Shown here in pieces: positions 1 through 6,535 of a stretch of DNA of 17,759 bases. Every line of letters begins with the position of its first letter. The stretch's first letter is position 1. Below the pieces are notes generated by a model. That model did no database searches. It was not told where the DNA came from and saw only the letters and a list, made by a program, of their open reading frames with translations. Source of the stretch: Candidatus Atribacteria bacterium 1244-E10-H5-B2 (GTDB lineage: Bacteria > Atribacterota > JS1 > SB-45 > 34-128); NCBI GenBank assembly GCA_003575245.1, contig NMQN01000510.1, positions 1-17,759 on the forward strand, given 5' to 3'. The translations under genes were made by a program, and so were the position numbers.

Positions 1-594
1 ATCGTTTTGAATCTTCTTTGCGGTTTCAATTGCCTTCTTATTTAAATATAAATTCCGTTTTCCAATATTCCTTAACGCCCAATTGACCGCCTTTTTAACA
101 TAGTTTCTATCGTCATCCGCCTCCCGTTTTATCGCTAGCAGTAAGATCAAAAACTTTTTGTCCAGTGATTCCTTGTCGTGCCATGCCAAGCACGCCATCA
201 AGGCAAAACCAGCACGCTTTTCAAATTCTTTTTCGCGATTTGTCCACTCTATTGCCTTCTCCCATGCCATGGGTGTTTTATCAAACAAATTCATGCAACA
301 CTGATCGCATACGTCCCATGAGTCAAAATCCCTTATCCACGCATCCATTTGTTTTTTTGTCACCTGATTCGGTTCGTCAATCATACTCGCTAGTATGCGC
401 GCTTCGTGAATACCTGAATCCCAAAGTTGTTGAGCAAGAGAGTGATCCCTTCCAATTTCTTTTGCCATTTTCCTTAGGTTTGGAACAGAAACACCGTAAG
501 TATTTTCTGGGCTAATACCAAACCGCGCCATGCCCTCTACTGCCTTGGGATTAGATAGTGCCTTTAGTTTTTTAAGGATGTTCTCATATTGCAT
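1..594 (-). CDS. DNA alkylation repair protein, AlkD-like (partial, C-terminus outside window)
   Basis: The frame is open from an ATG at 594 down to base 1, giving 198 residues with no stop. The protein begins MQYENILKKL. It carries family-typical stretches such as ARFGISPENTYGVSVPNLRK (about 22-41), GIHEARILASMI, DSWDVCDQ and VNWALRNIGKRN, characteristic of the HEAT-repeat DNA alkylation repair family (AlkC/AlkD, PF08713). These proteins bind alkylated DNA and can act as 3-methyladenine/7-methylguanine glycosylases; catalytic activity here is inferred. Family members are usually about 210-240 residues, so only the last few dozen residues should be missing. It starts 12 bases after the stop of the GyrI-like gene, with AAAAGGT upstream, so the two are co-transcribed and probably lie in one integron-type cassette whose end is off the left edge. 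Confidence 0.9.
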   Translation of the reverse strand, partial: MQYENILKKLKALSNPKAVEGMARFGISPENTYGVSVPNLRKMAKEIGRDHSLAQQLWDSGIHEARILASMIDEPNQVTKKQMDAWIRDFDSWDVCDQCCMNLFDKTPMAWEKAIEWTNREKEFEKRAGFALMACLAWHDKESLDKKFLILLLAIKREADDDRNYVKKAVNWALRNIGKRNLYLNKKAIETAKKIQND

Positions 595-606
595 TTTTCT
601 ACCTTT

Positions 607-1218
607 TTATATTCTTTCTTTTACTGGTTGCCGTAGTATTGTCTTCATTTTTTCTTCAGGAACCCGTCTTGGGTCTGATAAATAAATCTCGTGATGAAGT
701 CCGTTTTCAACAAAGTTTTTTTCTTCTATTAGTTTTCTCATTTTTACCAGCGACTCTGGCTCTGTAGAATAAGAACCAATATGCAATATCTGAACGTATT
801 TACCTTCCTTCATCTTCTCGAACTTGATCTTCTTAATCAGTTCTAATTCTTTCTTTTTGAAAACCTCTTCCTTTGCCTTCTCCAATATCTCTGAAGTAAC
901 GAAATCAGGCAGACGAATAATAAGTTTCCACCGCCACTCTTCACGAGGTACTTCCAAGGCAGGCTTATCAGATTCTACCCACCATAATCCTTCTAATTTT
1001 GGAATACCAAAATCTTTGTCCTGCTTTTTACAGATCTTTTTGACACCATACGCAAGAGGATATAATGCCTCAACCTTGTTTGTGAACTCTTTTCCTCCAG
1101 GCTCACCTTTACCTTCAATAGTCAAAAACGGAATTTCACCAAATTCAGCTACTTCTGGTCTCGTTTTTGCTGTGTAATACGTTTTGAATTCTTTCGTTAG
1201 GTCTAATTTTGTTGCCAT
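607..1218 (-). CDS. GyrI-like small-molecule-binding domain protein
   Basis: This 203-residue protein begins MATKLDLTKEFKTYYTAK. It contains EIPFLTIEGKGEPGGKEF, a central GLWWVESD segment and a C-terminal HHEIYLSDPRR motif, the pattern of stand-alone GyrI-like/SOUL-fold proteins (PF06445). Such domains bind small hydrophobic ligands and occur alone or as effector domains of AraC/MerR regulators; the ligand here is unknown. No DNA-binding domain is attached. The ATG at 1218 is preferred over a start 11 codons upstream because AAAGGAGATGAT, nearly a full match to the anti-Shine-Dalgarno sequence, lies 6 bases before it. It is followed at once by the AlkD-like gene and preceded by an attC-like site at 1277-1386. 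GyrI-like domains are common cargo of integron cassettes. Confidence 0.88.
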   Translation of the reverse strand: MATKLDLTKEFKTYYTAKTRPEVAEFGEIPFLTIEGKGEPGGKEFTNKVEALYPLAYGVKKICKKQDKDFGIPKLEGLWWVESDKPALEVPREEWRWKLIIRLPDFVTSEILEKAKEEVFKKKELELIKKIKFEKMKEGKYVQILHIGSYSTEPESLVKMRKLIEEKNFVENGLHHEIYLSDPRRVPEEKMKTILRQPVKERI

Positions 1219-1276
1219 AATTCTATCATCTCCTTTTATGTAAATCTTCATTCTTAAAAGCAGGCTTAGGTATTTC

Positions 1277-1386
1277 GCCTAACGTTCCGCGTGTATACAA
1301 CGTTTTCACCGTAGCGATAGCGCAGGTGAAAATGTGGCATAACCTAGGGCGACCAACGGGAGCGGAATGTATACACGCTGTTAGAT
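1277..1386 (-). other. attC-like integron recombination site A (flavodoxin cassette)
   Basis: On the gene strand this site begins ATCTAAC (RYYYAAC type) and ends GTTAGGC (GTTRRRY type), the two integron attC core boxes. Inside the cores lies a perfect 11-bp inverted repeat, GCGTGTATACA at 1289-1299 and TGTATACACGC at 1368-1378, offset from the cores by 5 and 1 unpaired bases. An inner 8-bp repeat TTTTCACC/GGTGAAAA sits at 1303-1310 and 1325-1332. It lies just 3' of the flavodoxin gene, where attC sites occur. Its ATCTAAC box is the exact complement of the GTTAGAT core that begins the same cassette at site B. Confidence 0.75.
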
Positions 1387-1996
1387 TAAGTCGCACATTA
1401 TTCCTCATTTTAGTGAACGAACATATTCCAACAGCTCTTGAATATTTTCTTTCTTAGTAAAGTCCATTGCTTTGGAGTATGCTGCCAACATCCCTTTTTC
1501 ATCTGGTGTTTTATGCTGTTTTAATTTTATTTTCCACTTCAATAAAGTCATTAATATCTTATTTACTAAGTTCAATTTATTAAAATCAAACCCTCCACGA
1601 AAATAATAAAATTGTATTTGTTTTTGTTCCTTTACTGAAAAATTACTACCCTTTACCTCAGATACTATACTTTCTTTTGGCAGCGATGCCCCGGTGGTAA
1701 AGATGATAATATTCTTGTCTCTTAATTTGTTAAGGTTATTTTTTATAATATTTACTCCACTTATTCCAACCGCATGTAAGCTTCCACCATAAATAATAAT
1801 ATCATATTCAAGTAATATGCTAATATCTATTTTTTCTAGTCTTAATAAGTCGGCTCTTAATTCTTCTGAAATCCATTCAGCATATTTTTTAGTAAAACCT
1901 GATATTGATTTATAGACAACAACTGTTTTCATCATGCCTCTATTCCTCCTGATGTAAATATTGTTTATTAATCGTATTTTGCTAGATTTCATCTAA
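1283..1996 (-). mobile_element. Putative integron gene cassette carrying the flavodoxin gene
   Basis: The boundaries are set by cutting after the G of each 3' core, G|TTAGAT at site B and G|TTAGGC at site A. The resulting 714-bp unit holds one gene plus its attC site, a typical cassette plan. When circularised, its site would have matching ATCTAAC and GTTAGAT cores. No promoter is evident inside, as is usual for cassettes. Confidence 0.65.
1405..1935 (-). CDS. Flavodoxin domain protein (HemG-like)
   Basis: This 176-residue protein begins MMKTVVVYKSISGFTKKYAE. The phosphate-binding loop YKSISGFTKKYA (about 8-19) and the second loop IIYGGSLHAVGISG are those of short flavodoxins of the flavodoxin_5/protoporphyrinogen-oxidase (HemG-like) group. 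It should bind FMN and act as a soluble electron carrier or oxidoreductase; no transmembrane segment or FeS motif is present. The ATG at 1935 is chosen because AGGAGG lies 9 bases upstream; a more upstream start would add 19 residues unlike the family. No heme biosynthesis gene is nearby, so a HemG role is not supported. It is the only gene of its putative cassette. Confidence 0.85.
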   Translation of the reverse strand: MMKTVVVYKSISGFTKKYAEWISEELRADLLRLEKIDISILLEYDIIIYGGSLHAVGISGVNIIKNNLNKLRDKNIIIFTTGASLPKESIVSEVKGSNFSVKEQKQIQFYYFRGGFDFNKLNLVNKILMTLLKWKIKLKQHKTPDEKGMLAAYSKAMDFTKKENIQELLEYVRSLK

Positions 1997-2087
1997 CATT
2001 CTGTGAATTTGCGAAATACTGAGCGGAGGGCAGGGCAATTTGGGCAAGGGCGGTTTCTCCGCCCAAACTGCATAGCCGCTGTTGTGC
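1991..2087 (-). other. attC-like integron recombination site B (methyltransferase cassette)
   Basis: On the gene strand it begins GCACAAC and ends GTTAGAT. AGCGG (2022-2026) and CCGCT (2076-2080) form a short inner stem. Within it lies a GC-rich hairpin GGGCGG-TTTCT-CCGCCC (2048-2064), overlapping an alternative TTTGGGC/GCCCAAA pairing. One side has no spacer between stem and core while the other has 24 bases, so its geometry is unusual. Support comes mainly from position just 3' of the methyltransferase gene and from the exact complementarity of GCACAAC to the GTTGTGC core that begins the same cassette at site C. Confidence 0.6.
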
Positions 2088-2901
2088 GATGGAGTAAGCC
2101 ATTATTTTTCAGCAATAACCAACATTTCAAAATCTTCAGTTGTAAGTTTATCATTCCTTGAAAAGGCTCCAAGTTTTGCTCCATAAATATCAATCTTTTT
2201 AAAGCCTAATGTTTTTAATAACCATGTAATTTCAGATGGTACATAATATCTTTCATTACATTCCAATTCCTTCTTATTGCCAAAATCATCTTCTACTGTG
2301 GTAATATTGTGATCTCGGAAAGTCATTAAATCAAAAGTATTACTTCTATAGGTCGTATTCCCTTCTTCCGTTGTTGATGCACTAAATTCCTCAACTGAAT
2401 GATATAGTGGAAATAATCCATTTAGTGTTGTAAAAATCAGCTTGCCAGGATCCTTTAATGATTTTGCAACATTTTTTAATATTTCATAATTCATTTCATC
2501 TGTTTCCATCAAAGGAAATGCTCCTTCGCAAAGCATTATTGCCAAATCAAATTCATTCTTAAATGGCAAATTCCTTGCATCATGTTTCTGAAAATCTATT
2601 TGCAGGTTCTGAGCTTTTGCTTTTTCTTTTGCCCGTTCCAATTGTGATTCTGACAAATCAATTCCTGTAACCTTGTAACCCCTTTTTACTAATTCAATCG
2701 AATGTCTACCGGTACCACATCCTATATCAATTATTTTTATGGACTTATTAGAATCAATTTCTTTTTCGATGAAATCACACTCACCAATTGTGCCTTGTGT
2801 AAAGTTTTCATTATCATACTTTTTACCATAGTTCTCAAATAAAGATTCATACCATTGTTTCATATTGATTTCTCCTTATCCTGGCTCGCTCTTTCGCACA
2901 A
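1997..2901 (-). mobile_element. Putative integron gene cassette carrying the methyltransferase gene
   Basis: The unit runs from G|TTGTGC in site C to the terminal G of site B, 905 bp with one gene and one attC-like site. The outer 9 bases match as inverted copies (TCGCACAAC at the downstream site, GTTGTGCGA at the cassette start), so a circular form would restore a perfect core stem. Very little non-coding DNA lies between the cassette start and the gene. Confidence 0.6.
2102..2863 (-). CDS. Class I SAM-dependent methyltransferase
   Basis: This 253-residue protein has the Rossmann methyltransferase motif I IIDIGCGTGRHSIEL (about 44-58). GYKVTGIDLSESQLERAK follows as motif II, with the acidic residue that contacts the SAM ribose, then KHDARNLPF and LAIMLCEGAF as the later motifs. 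The C-terminal half (YYVPSEITWLLKTLGFKKID) is typical of small-molecule methyltransferases of the methyltransf_11/25 groups. The substrate cannot be read from sequence. GGAGAAATCAAT precedes the ATG at 2863. It occupies its own putative cassette between attC-like sites C and B. Methyltransferases of this kind are frequent integron cargo and sometimes modify antibiotics or toxins, but nothing here shows that role. Confidence 0.88.
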   Translation of the reverse strand: MKQWYESLFENYGKKYDNENFTQGTIGECDFIEKEIDSNKSIKIIDIGCGTGRHSIELVKRGYKVTGIDLSESQLERAKEKAKAQNLQIDFQKHDARNLPFKNEFDLAIMLCEGAFPLMETDEMNYEILKNVAKSLKDPGKLIFTTLNGLFPLYHSVEEFSASTTEEGNTTYRSNTFDLMTFRDHNITTVEDDFGNKKELECNERYYVPSEITWLLKTLGFKKIDIYGAKLGAFSRNDKLTTEDFEMLVIAEK

Positions 2902-2956
2902 CGTTCCGCGGATAAAAGAAGTTGCCGAAAGCAATTTGAACGGAACGAAGTTGTAA
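2896..2956 (-). other. attC-like integron recombination site C (DUF3795 cassette)
   Basis: On the gene strand the site runs from TTACAAC to GTTGTGC with GTTCCG (plus strand 2903-2908) pairing with CGGAAC (2941-2946), and an inner TTGC/GCAA stem at 2922-2925 and 2931-2934. Its 3' side reads GCGGAACGTT, shared exactly with site A. At 61 bp it is near the shortest attC sites. It begins within 10 bases of the DUF3795 stop codon. Confidence 0.6.
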
Positions 2957-2960
2957 TCAT

Positions 2961-3398
2961 TTACCAATATCTCTTTCCAAAAAGAAATTTATCGGTTCCT
3001 TGCTTTTTAATTTTCCTTAGATTTTTTAGATGGGCATCTTCATGAATCGGTTTTAGAAAATCTAATTTGGCGCAAGTTTCAAATTCTTCACATTCCCAGC
3101 AGCCCTGAATATTCTTTTTTTCACAACATTTTCTGATTTTACAAAATGGAGGTCCGCCTCCGTCTCTACAAACTCTACTGCAACGTAATCTAACCATGGT
3201 CCCTAAAGTCGCATAACACTTTTCATAATCTTTGAATTCCTTAAAGTATTTAGATAATCCTTTAGAAACTCGATCAAACTTTTCCTGTCTTAATTTTTTC
3301 CTCAAATCTCTGGCTAAATCTGCAATCTCTCCTTTATAATTAATACAGTCTCCACAATAGAGTCCACAGTAGGCAATTAACTTTTTATCTTCATCCAT
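2961..3398 (-). CDS. DUF3795 cysteine-rich protein
   Basis: The 145-residue product begins MDEDKKLIAYCGLYCGDC. It carries 12 cysteines in clusters: CGLYCGDC near the N-terminus, then RCSRVC, FCKIRKCC, GCWECEEFETC. This is the DUF3795 (PF12675) layout, presumed to bind zinc or another metal; no biochemical function is established for the family. The ATG at 3398 is used. A TTG three codons upstream (3407) lies closer to the AAAGGA ribosome site and is an alternative. It is the right-most gene of the cassette-like series, with an attC-like site directly after it. Its own cassette start is not found: the expected TTACAAC (plus strand) is absent between 3400 and 3600. Confidence 0.85.
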   Translation of the reverse strand: MDEDKKLIAYCGLYCGDCINYKGEIADLARDLRKKLRQEKFDRVSKGLSKYFKEFKDYEKCYATLGTMVRLRCSRVCRDGGGPPFCKIRKCCEKKNIQGCWECEEFETCAKLDFLKPIHEDAHLKNLRKIKKQGTDKFLFGKRYW

Positions 3399-3576
3399 CA
3401 ATCTCAATACTTTCCTTTCTTTTATTGCTTTTATTCGCTCTTTCCTTCTGCAGGATATATTTCTATTAAATTAATTAATCCAATCTTACTTTATCTTTAC
3501 TTACTACAAAAATAGTAAAAAATCCTCTTTTTATATAAAAGTTTTTGGTTTTATATTAATCTAAAACATATTTTAT

Positions 3577-3605
3577 TTGACAATAATATGTTTATATGAT
3601 AATAT
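3577..3605 (+). promoter_or_regulatory. Sigma-70 type promoter of the ars operon
   Basis: TTGACA at 3577-3582 and TAATAT at 3600-3605 are separated by exactly 17 bases, giving a near-consensus promoter about 27 bases before the arsR start codon. The -10 box falls inside the inverted repeat listed separately, as expected for repression by ArsR. Confidence 0.8.
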
Positions 3606-3614
3606 CGTCATATA
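3593..3614. promoter_or_regulatory. Probable ArsR operator
   Basis: A perfect inverted repeat TATATGA (3593-3599) and TCATATA (3608-3614) is separated by 8 bases that contain the -10 box. ArsR-family dimers bind dyads of this size over the promoter of their own operon. The assignment to the ArsR encoded 18 bases downstream is inference from position. Confidence 0.7.
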
Positions 3615-3631
3615 TAAAGGAGAATGCAGTA

Positions 3632-3958
3632 ATGGAAGCGGCTATAAAGATGTTTAAAGCCTTATCCGATGAAACCCGTCTACGTATTTATTTGCTTCTA
3701 CTGCAAGGTGAATTGTGTGTCTGTGAACTGGAAGCTATTCTGAAGATAGAACAATCACGCATCTCACATGCTTTACGCATTTTAAAAGAAGCTGATTTAA
3801 TTAGTAATTATAAAACAGGTAAGTGGAATATTTATTCTGCAAACCAAGAGCTTAAAAATAACAAAATCATTCAGTCATTAGAAGATGAATTAAAATTATT
3901 CGATCAAGATTTAAATAATTTCAAAAAGTATAGAAAAAAAATATACGAAAAAAACTAA
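3632..3958 (+). CDS. arsR: ArsR-family arsenite-responsive repressor
   Basis: This 108-residue winged-helix protein has AIKMFKALSDETRLRIYLLL at the N-terminus and a recognition helix in QSRISHALRILKEADLI. The metal-sensing motif ELCVCEL places Cys29 and Cys31 at the start of the DNA-binding helix, the type-I arsenite site of classical ArsR; the third cysteine found in E. coli ArsR (CVCDLC) is replaced here. It should repress the operon and release DNA on binding As(III) or Sb(III). The start at 3632 has AAAGGAG 9 bases upstream. An ATG at 3596 in the same frame is rejected because it lies upstream of the predicted transcription start. It is first in the operon, with 52 bases to arsP. Confidence 0.93.
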   Translation: MEAAIKMFKALSDETRLRIYLLLLQGELCVCELEAILKIEQSRISHALRILKEADLISNYKTGKWNIYSANQELKNNKIIQSLEDELKLFDQDLNNFKKYRKKIYEKN

Positions 3959-4010
3959 AAGGTAGTTGATGCAATAATTTTTATTAAAATATTAGGAGGG
4001 TGTAAATAAT

Positions 4011-5063
4011 ATGCTACTGGATGTACTAAACGGAGGCCTACTTGCTTTAAAAGAATATGTTGCCCTACATGTGTTAACTTGCCTTATTCCAGCTTTTCTT
4101 TTAGCTGGTGGAATTATTGCTTTTACTCCTCGTGATATTATTCTTAAATATCTAGGAGCAAAAGCAAAAAATATTATTTCTTTCCCATTGGCGGCAATCT
4201 CTTCCATATTTATTGCAGTATGCTCCTGTACTGTAATTCCGGTTTCGGCCGGAATCTATCGTAAAGGCGGAGCAATTGCCCCTGCCTTTATTCTTTTATG
4301 GGTTGCCCCTGCTTCCAATCTTTTAGCAGTAATCTATACTGGAAATATAATAGGGTATGACATGGCCATAGCCAGAATTATTACTGCTTTTATTACTGCT
4401 TTCGTTATGGGAACAGTAATGTATCTATCTTTCCGTAAAGAAGAAGCAGAGAGGATGGTAGAAGGAGAAGAAGGAGGAAACAACGACAAAAAAATTATTG
4501 CCGGAAAAGACATAATTTTACTCCTCTTAATTCTTTTTAGCTTACTTTCTCCTAATTACCTTATTACTAAGGGACCTTACTTGCATAAAGTTTATGTTTT
4601 TGCCATATCTATCTCTATTACTTTTTTATATGCTTACTTGGTTATTAAAAAAGATAGGATTTCCAGTTGGCTTAAAGAGACCTGGTGGTTTGTGAAATTA
4701 ATTTTTCCTTTGCTTTTAATGGGAGTATTTATTGTAGGGGTTATCGGGAAGATTCTTCCCCAGCAATGGATAGAACACTGGCTGGGAGGAAATTCTTTGC
4801 GTTCCTCTTTTCTGGCCACCCTTATTGGAGCAGTAAGCTATTTTGCTACTATGACTGAAGCACCTTTTGTGGATACTTTGATGAAATTAGGAATGGGGAA
4901 AGGTCCGGCCCTTGCGCTGCTTCTTTCTGGACCAGGAATGAGCCTTCCTAATATGTTAGCCATAATAAAAGTATTTGGTCTTAAAAAAGCTTCGGTTTAT
5001 ATTGTAACTATGGTTATTCTGGCTACCATAAGCGGTTGGTTTTGGGGAAATTATATTTTTTAG
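4011..5063 (+). CDS. arsP: ArsP-type permease (PF03773), probable organoarsenical efflux
   Basis: This 350-residue polytopic membrane protein has about eight hydrophobic segments in two halves split by a charged loop near residues 145-165 (KEEAERMVEGEEGG). The signature VCSCTVIPVSAGIY (Cys71 and Cys73) followed by GGAIAPAFILLWVAPASN, and a second-half repeat TEAPFVDTLMKLGMGKGPAL with LLSGPGMSLPNML, identify the PF03773 permease family. ArsP members export trivalent organoarsenicals such as methylarsenite; other family members are uncharacterised, so the substrate is inferred from the ars context. AGGAGGGTG lies upstream of the ATG. The stop codon merges with the ribosome site of the next gene, so expression is coupled. 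Confidence 0.87.
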   Translation: MLLDVLNGGLLALKEYVALHVLTCLIPAFLLAGGIIAFTPRDIILKYLGAKAKNIISFPLAAISSIFIAVCSCTVIPVSAGIYRKGGAIAPAFILLWVAPASNLLAVIYTGNIIGYDMAIARIITAFITAFVMGTVMYLSFRKEEAERMVEGEEGGNNDKKIIAGKDIILLLLILFSLLSPNYLITKGPYLHKVYVFAISISITFLYAYLVIKKDRISSWLKETWWFVKLIFPLLLMGVFIVGVIGKILPQQWIEHWLGGNSLRSSFLATLIGAVSYFATMTEAPFVDTLMKLGMGKGPALALLLSGPGMSLPNMLAIIKVFGLKKASVYIVTMVILATISGWFWGNYIF

Positions 5064-5076
5064 GAGGTGAATAAAG

Positions 5077-5328
5077 ATGAAAATTGAAATTTTAGGAACC
5101 GGTTGCCCAAAGTGTAAAAAATTGAGCGAACTAGCTGAAGAGGCGGTCAATGAACTTGGTGTTTCAGCAAAAATTACTAAAGTAACAGATATCAACAAAA
5201 TTATCGATTACAAGGTTCTGGTTACTCCTGCTTTAGCTATTGATGGTGATGCAATGGTGGTAGGTAGAATACCCAGCAAAGAAGAAATTATTAAGTGGAT
5301 TGAAGAGAAAAAAAATAAAAAAGAATGA
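5077..5328 (+). CDS. Mini-thioredoxin/glutaredoxin-like protein (thioredoxin_3, CPKC)
   Basis: This 83-residue cytosolic protein begins MKIEILGTGCPKCKKLSE with the redox motif CPKC (Cys10, Cys13), and has a VLVTPALAIDG segment with the cis-proline (Pro51). It matches the TM0996/MTH895 family of small thioredoxin-fold redox proteins often found beside PF03773 permeases and in arsenic operons. It may reduce an arsenical or recycle cysteines of the permease; this is inference from context. AGGAGGTG at 5062-5069 overlaps the arsP stop. The coding sequence ends in a run of eight A then six A bases, and the next frame continues with a Cys-rich tail (see findings), so the C-terminus may be longer in relatives. 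Confidence 0.88.
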   Translation: MKIEILGTGCPKCKKLSELAEEAVNELGVSAKITKVTDINKIIDYKVLVTPALAIDGDAMVVGRIPSKEEIIKWIEEKKNKKE

Positions 5329-5413
5329 TACCGAAGGTGATAAAAATTCAGAATATTCTTGCTGTTCTTGTTGAAAATAAAAATAAAATTAAATGTGAAA
5401 GGATGCTGACTAA

Positions 5414-5821
5414 ATGAAGAGAAGAAGATATCTTTATACCATAATTTTTTTAGTGCTTTTAGCTGCCGTTTTTGGTTTTAAAAAGGTATCTAATAACACT
5501 GAAATTAGTTTAACTCAAGAAGATGTAACAACCGATGAGATAAAAGTGACCTTTGTAGAGCTTGGTTCGGTTAAGTGTATCCCCTGTAAGCAGATGCAGC
5601 CAATTATGAAAGAAATTGAAGAAGAATATAAAGGACAGGTAAAAGTTGTTTTTTATGATGTATGGACTGCTGAAGGGAAACCTTATATCAAGGAATTTGG
5701 TATAAGAGCAATTCCAACACAAGTCTTTCTTGATAAAGATGGAAAAGAATATTTTAGACATCAAGGCTTTTTTGCTAAGGATGAATTAGTTGAAGTCTTA
5801 AAAATGCAGGGAGTTAAGTAA
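5414..5821 (+). CDS. Membrane-anchored thioredoxin-family protein
   Basis: This 135-residue protein has a basic N-terminus (MKRRR) and a single hydrophobic segment at about residues 7-22, with no lipobox cysteine, so it is probably an uncleaved membrane anchor with the domain outside. The thioredoxin domain has VELGSVKCIPCKQMQP with active site CIPC (Cys55, Cys58) and the cis-proline in GIRAIPTQVF (Pro101). AAAGGATG precedes the ATG. The stop shares its last base with the start of ccdA (TAATG), so the pair is translationally coupled. CcdA moves electrons across the membrane to such thioredoxins. Its target in arsenic handling is not known. Confidence 0.9.
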   Translation: MKRRRYLYTIIFLVLLAAVFGFKKVSNNTEISLTQEDVTTDEIKVTFVELGSVKCIPCKQMQPIMKEIEEEYKGQVKVVFYDVWTAEGKPYIKEFGIRAIPTQVFLDKDGKEYFRHQGFFAKDELVEVLKMQGVK

Positions 5822-6522
5822 TGATAAGAACCATGTTTGAATGGTTATCTAATTCTCTTCAATTGAATCCAATTATTGCCTTAACTGCTTCTTTTATCTG
5901 GGGGATATTCAGTATATTATTAAGTCCTTGCCATTTAGCCAGCATTCCTTTAATTATAGCTTTTATTGGGGAGCAGGGTAAGATGTCAACCAAAAGAGCT
6001 TTCTGGCTAGCAACGTCCTTTTCTCTGGGTATTTTAACAACTATTGCTGCTATCGGTCTTATTACCGGACTTTTAGGTCGCTTGCTGGGCGATATCGGTT
6101 CTTACGGAAATTATATAGTAGCAATAATTTTTTTCGTTATAGGTCTTCATCTTTTAGAAATTATTCCACTACCTTTCCTGGGAAAATTTAATCAACCCGT
6201 TTTTCGGAAAAAAGGGCTGTTAGCAGCTTTTGTATTAGGTCTTATTTTTGGTATCGCTCTTGGTCCCTGCTCCTTTGCTTATATGGCACCGATGTTGGGT
6301 ATTGTATTTACAATATCAGTAACACAATTTTTCTATGGAGCTGCACTTCTTTTTGCTTACGGTATTGGTCATTGTTCGATAATAGTTTTAGCCGGCACCT
6401 TTGCAGAAGTTGTTCAAAGGTATTTGAATTGGAACGAAAAATCTAAAGGCACGGTTTTAATTAAAAAAATATGCGGTGTTCTGATAATTTTAGGTGGGAT
6501 GTATTTAATTTGGAATATTTGA
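5821..6522 (+). CDS. ccdA: CcdA-family thiol:disulfide transmembrane electron carrier
   Basis: The 233-residue product has about six transmembrane segments of the DsbD/CcdA transmembrane domain (PF02683). The two redox cysteines sit in the conserved [11 protein letters not shown] (Cys37) and [10 protein letters not shown] (Cys150) motifs, each followed by the family's proline. CcdA takes electrons from cytosolic thioredoxin and passes them to extracytoplasmic thioredoxins, here most likely the protein encoded immediately upstream with which it overlaps by one base. CcdA usually serves cytochrome c maturation, but no such gene is present in this window; in this operon a role in thiol supply for arsenic or antimony resistance is more likely. 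Confidence 0.9.
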   Translation: MIRTMFEWLSNSLQLNPIIALTASFIWGIFSILLSPCHLASIPLIIAFIGEQGKMSTKRAFWLATSFSLGILTTIAAIGLITGLLGRLLGDIGSYGNYIVAIIFFVIGLHLLEIIPLPFLGKFNQPVFRKKGLLAAFVLGLIFGIALGPCSFAYMAPMLGIVFTISVTQFFYGAALLFAYGIGHCSIIVLAGTFAEVVQRYLNWNEKSKGTVLIKKICGVLIILGGMYLIWNI

Positions 6523-6535
6523 AAGGAGATTAACT

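Noticed and set aside
165..515. Plus-strand open frame of 116 codons
   Set aside because: It lies fully inside the AlkD-like gene on the other strand and its product resembles no protein; the minus-strand frame has clear family motifs.
824..1177. Plus-strand open frame of 117 codons
   Set aside because: It is the antisense shadow of the GyrI-like gene, with no ribosome site or recognisable motif.
1303..1332. TTTTCACC/GGTGAAAA hairpin considered as a rho-independent terminator
   Set aside because: It has no T run directly after the stem on the gene strand and is nested inside the larger attC-like palindrome, which explains it better.
1226..1408. Minus-strand frame of 60 codons crossing attC-like site A
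   Set aside because: Most of it is the palindromic site itself; it has no ribosome site and no protein-like pattern.
1993..2193. Minus-strand frame of 66 codons crossing the attC-like site B
   Set aside because: It overlaps the end of the methyltransferase gene in another frame and its tail is the translated palindrome; low-complexity cysteine and proline content comes from the site.
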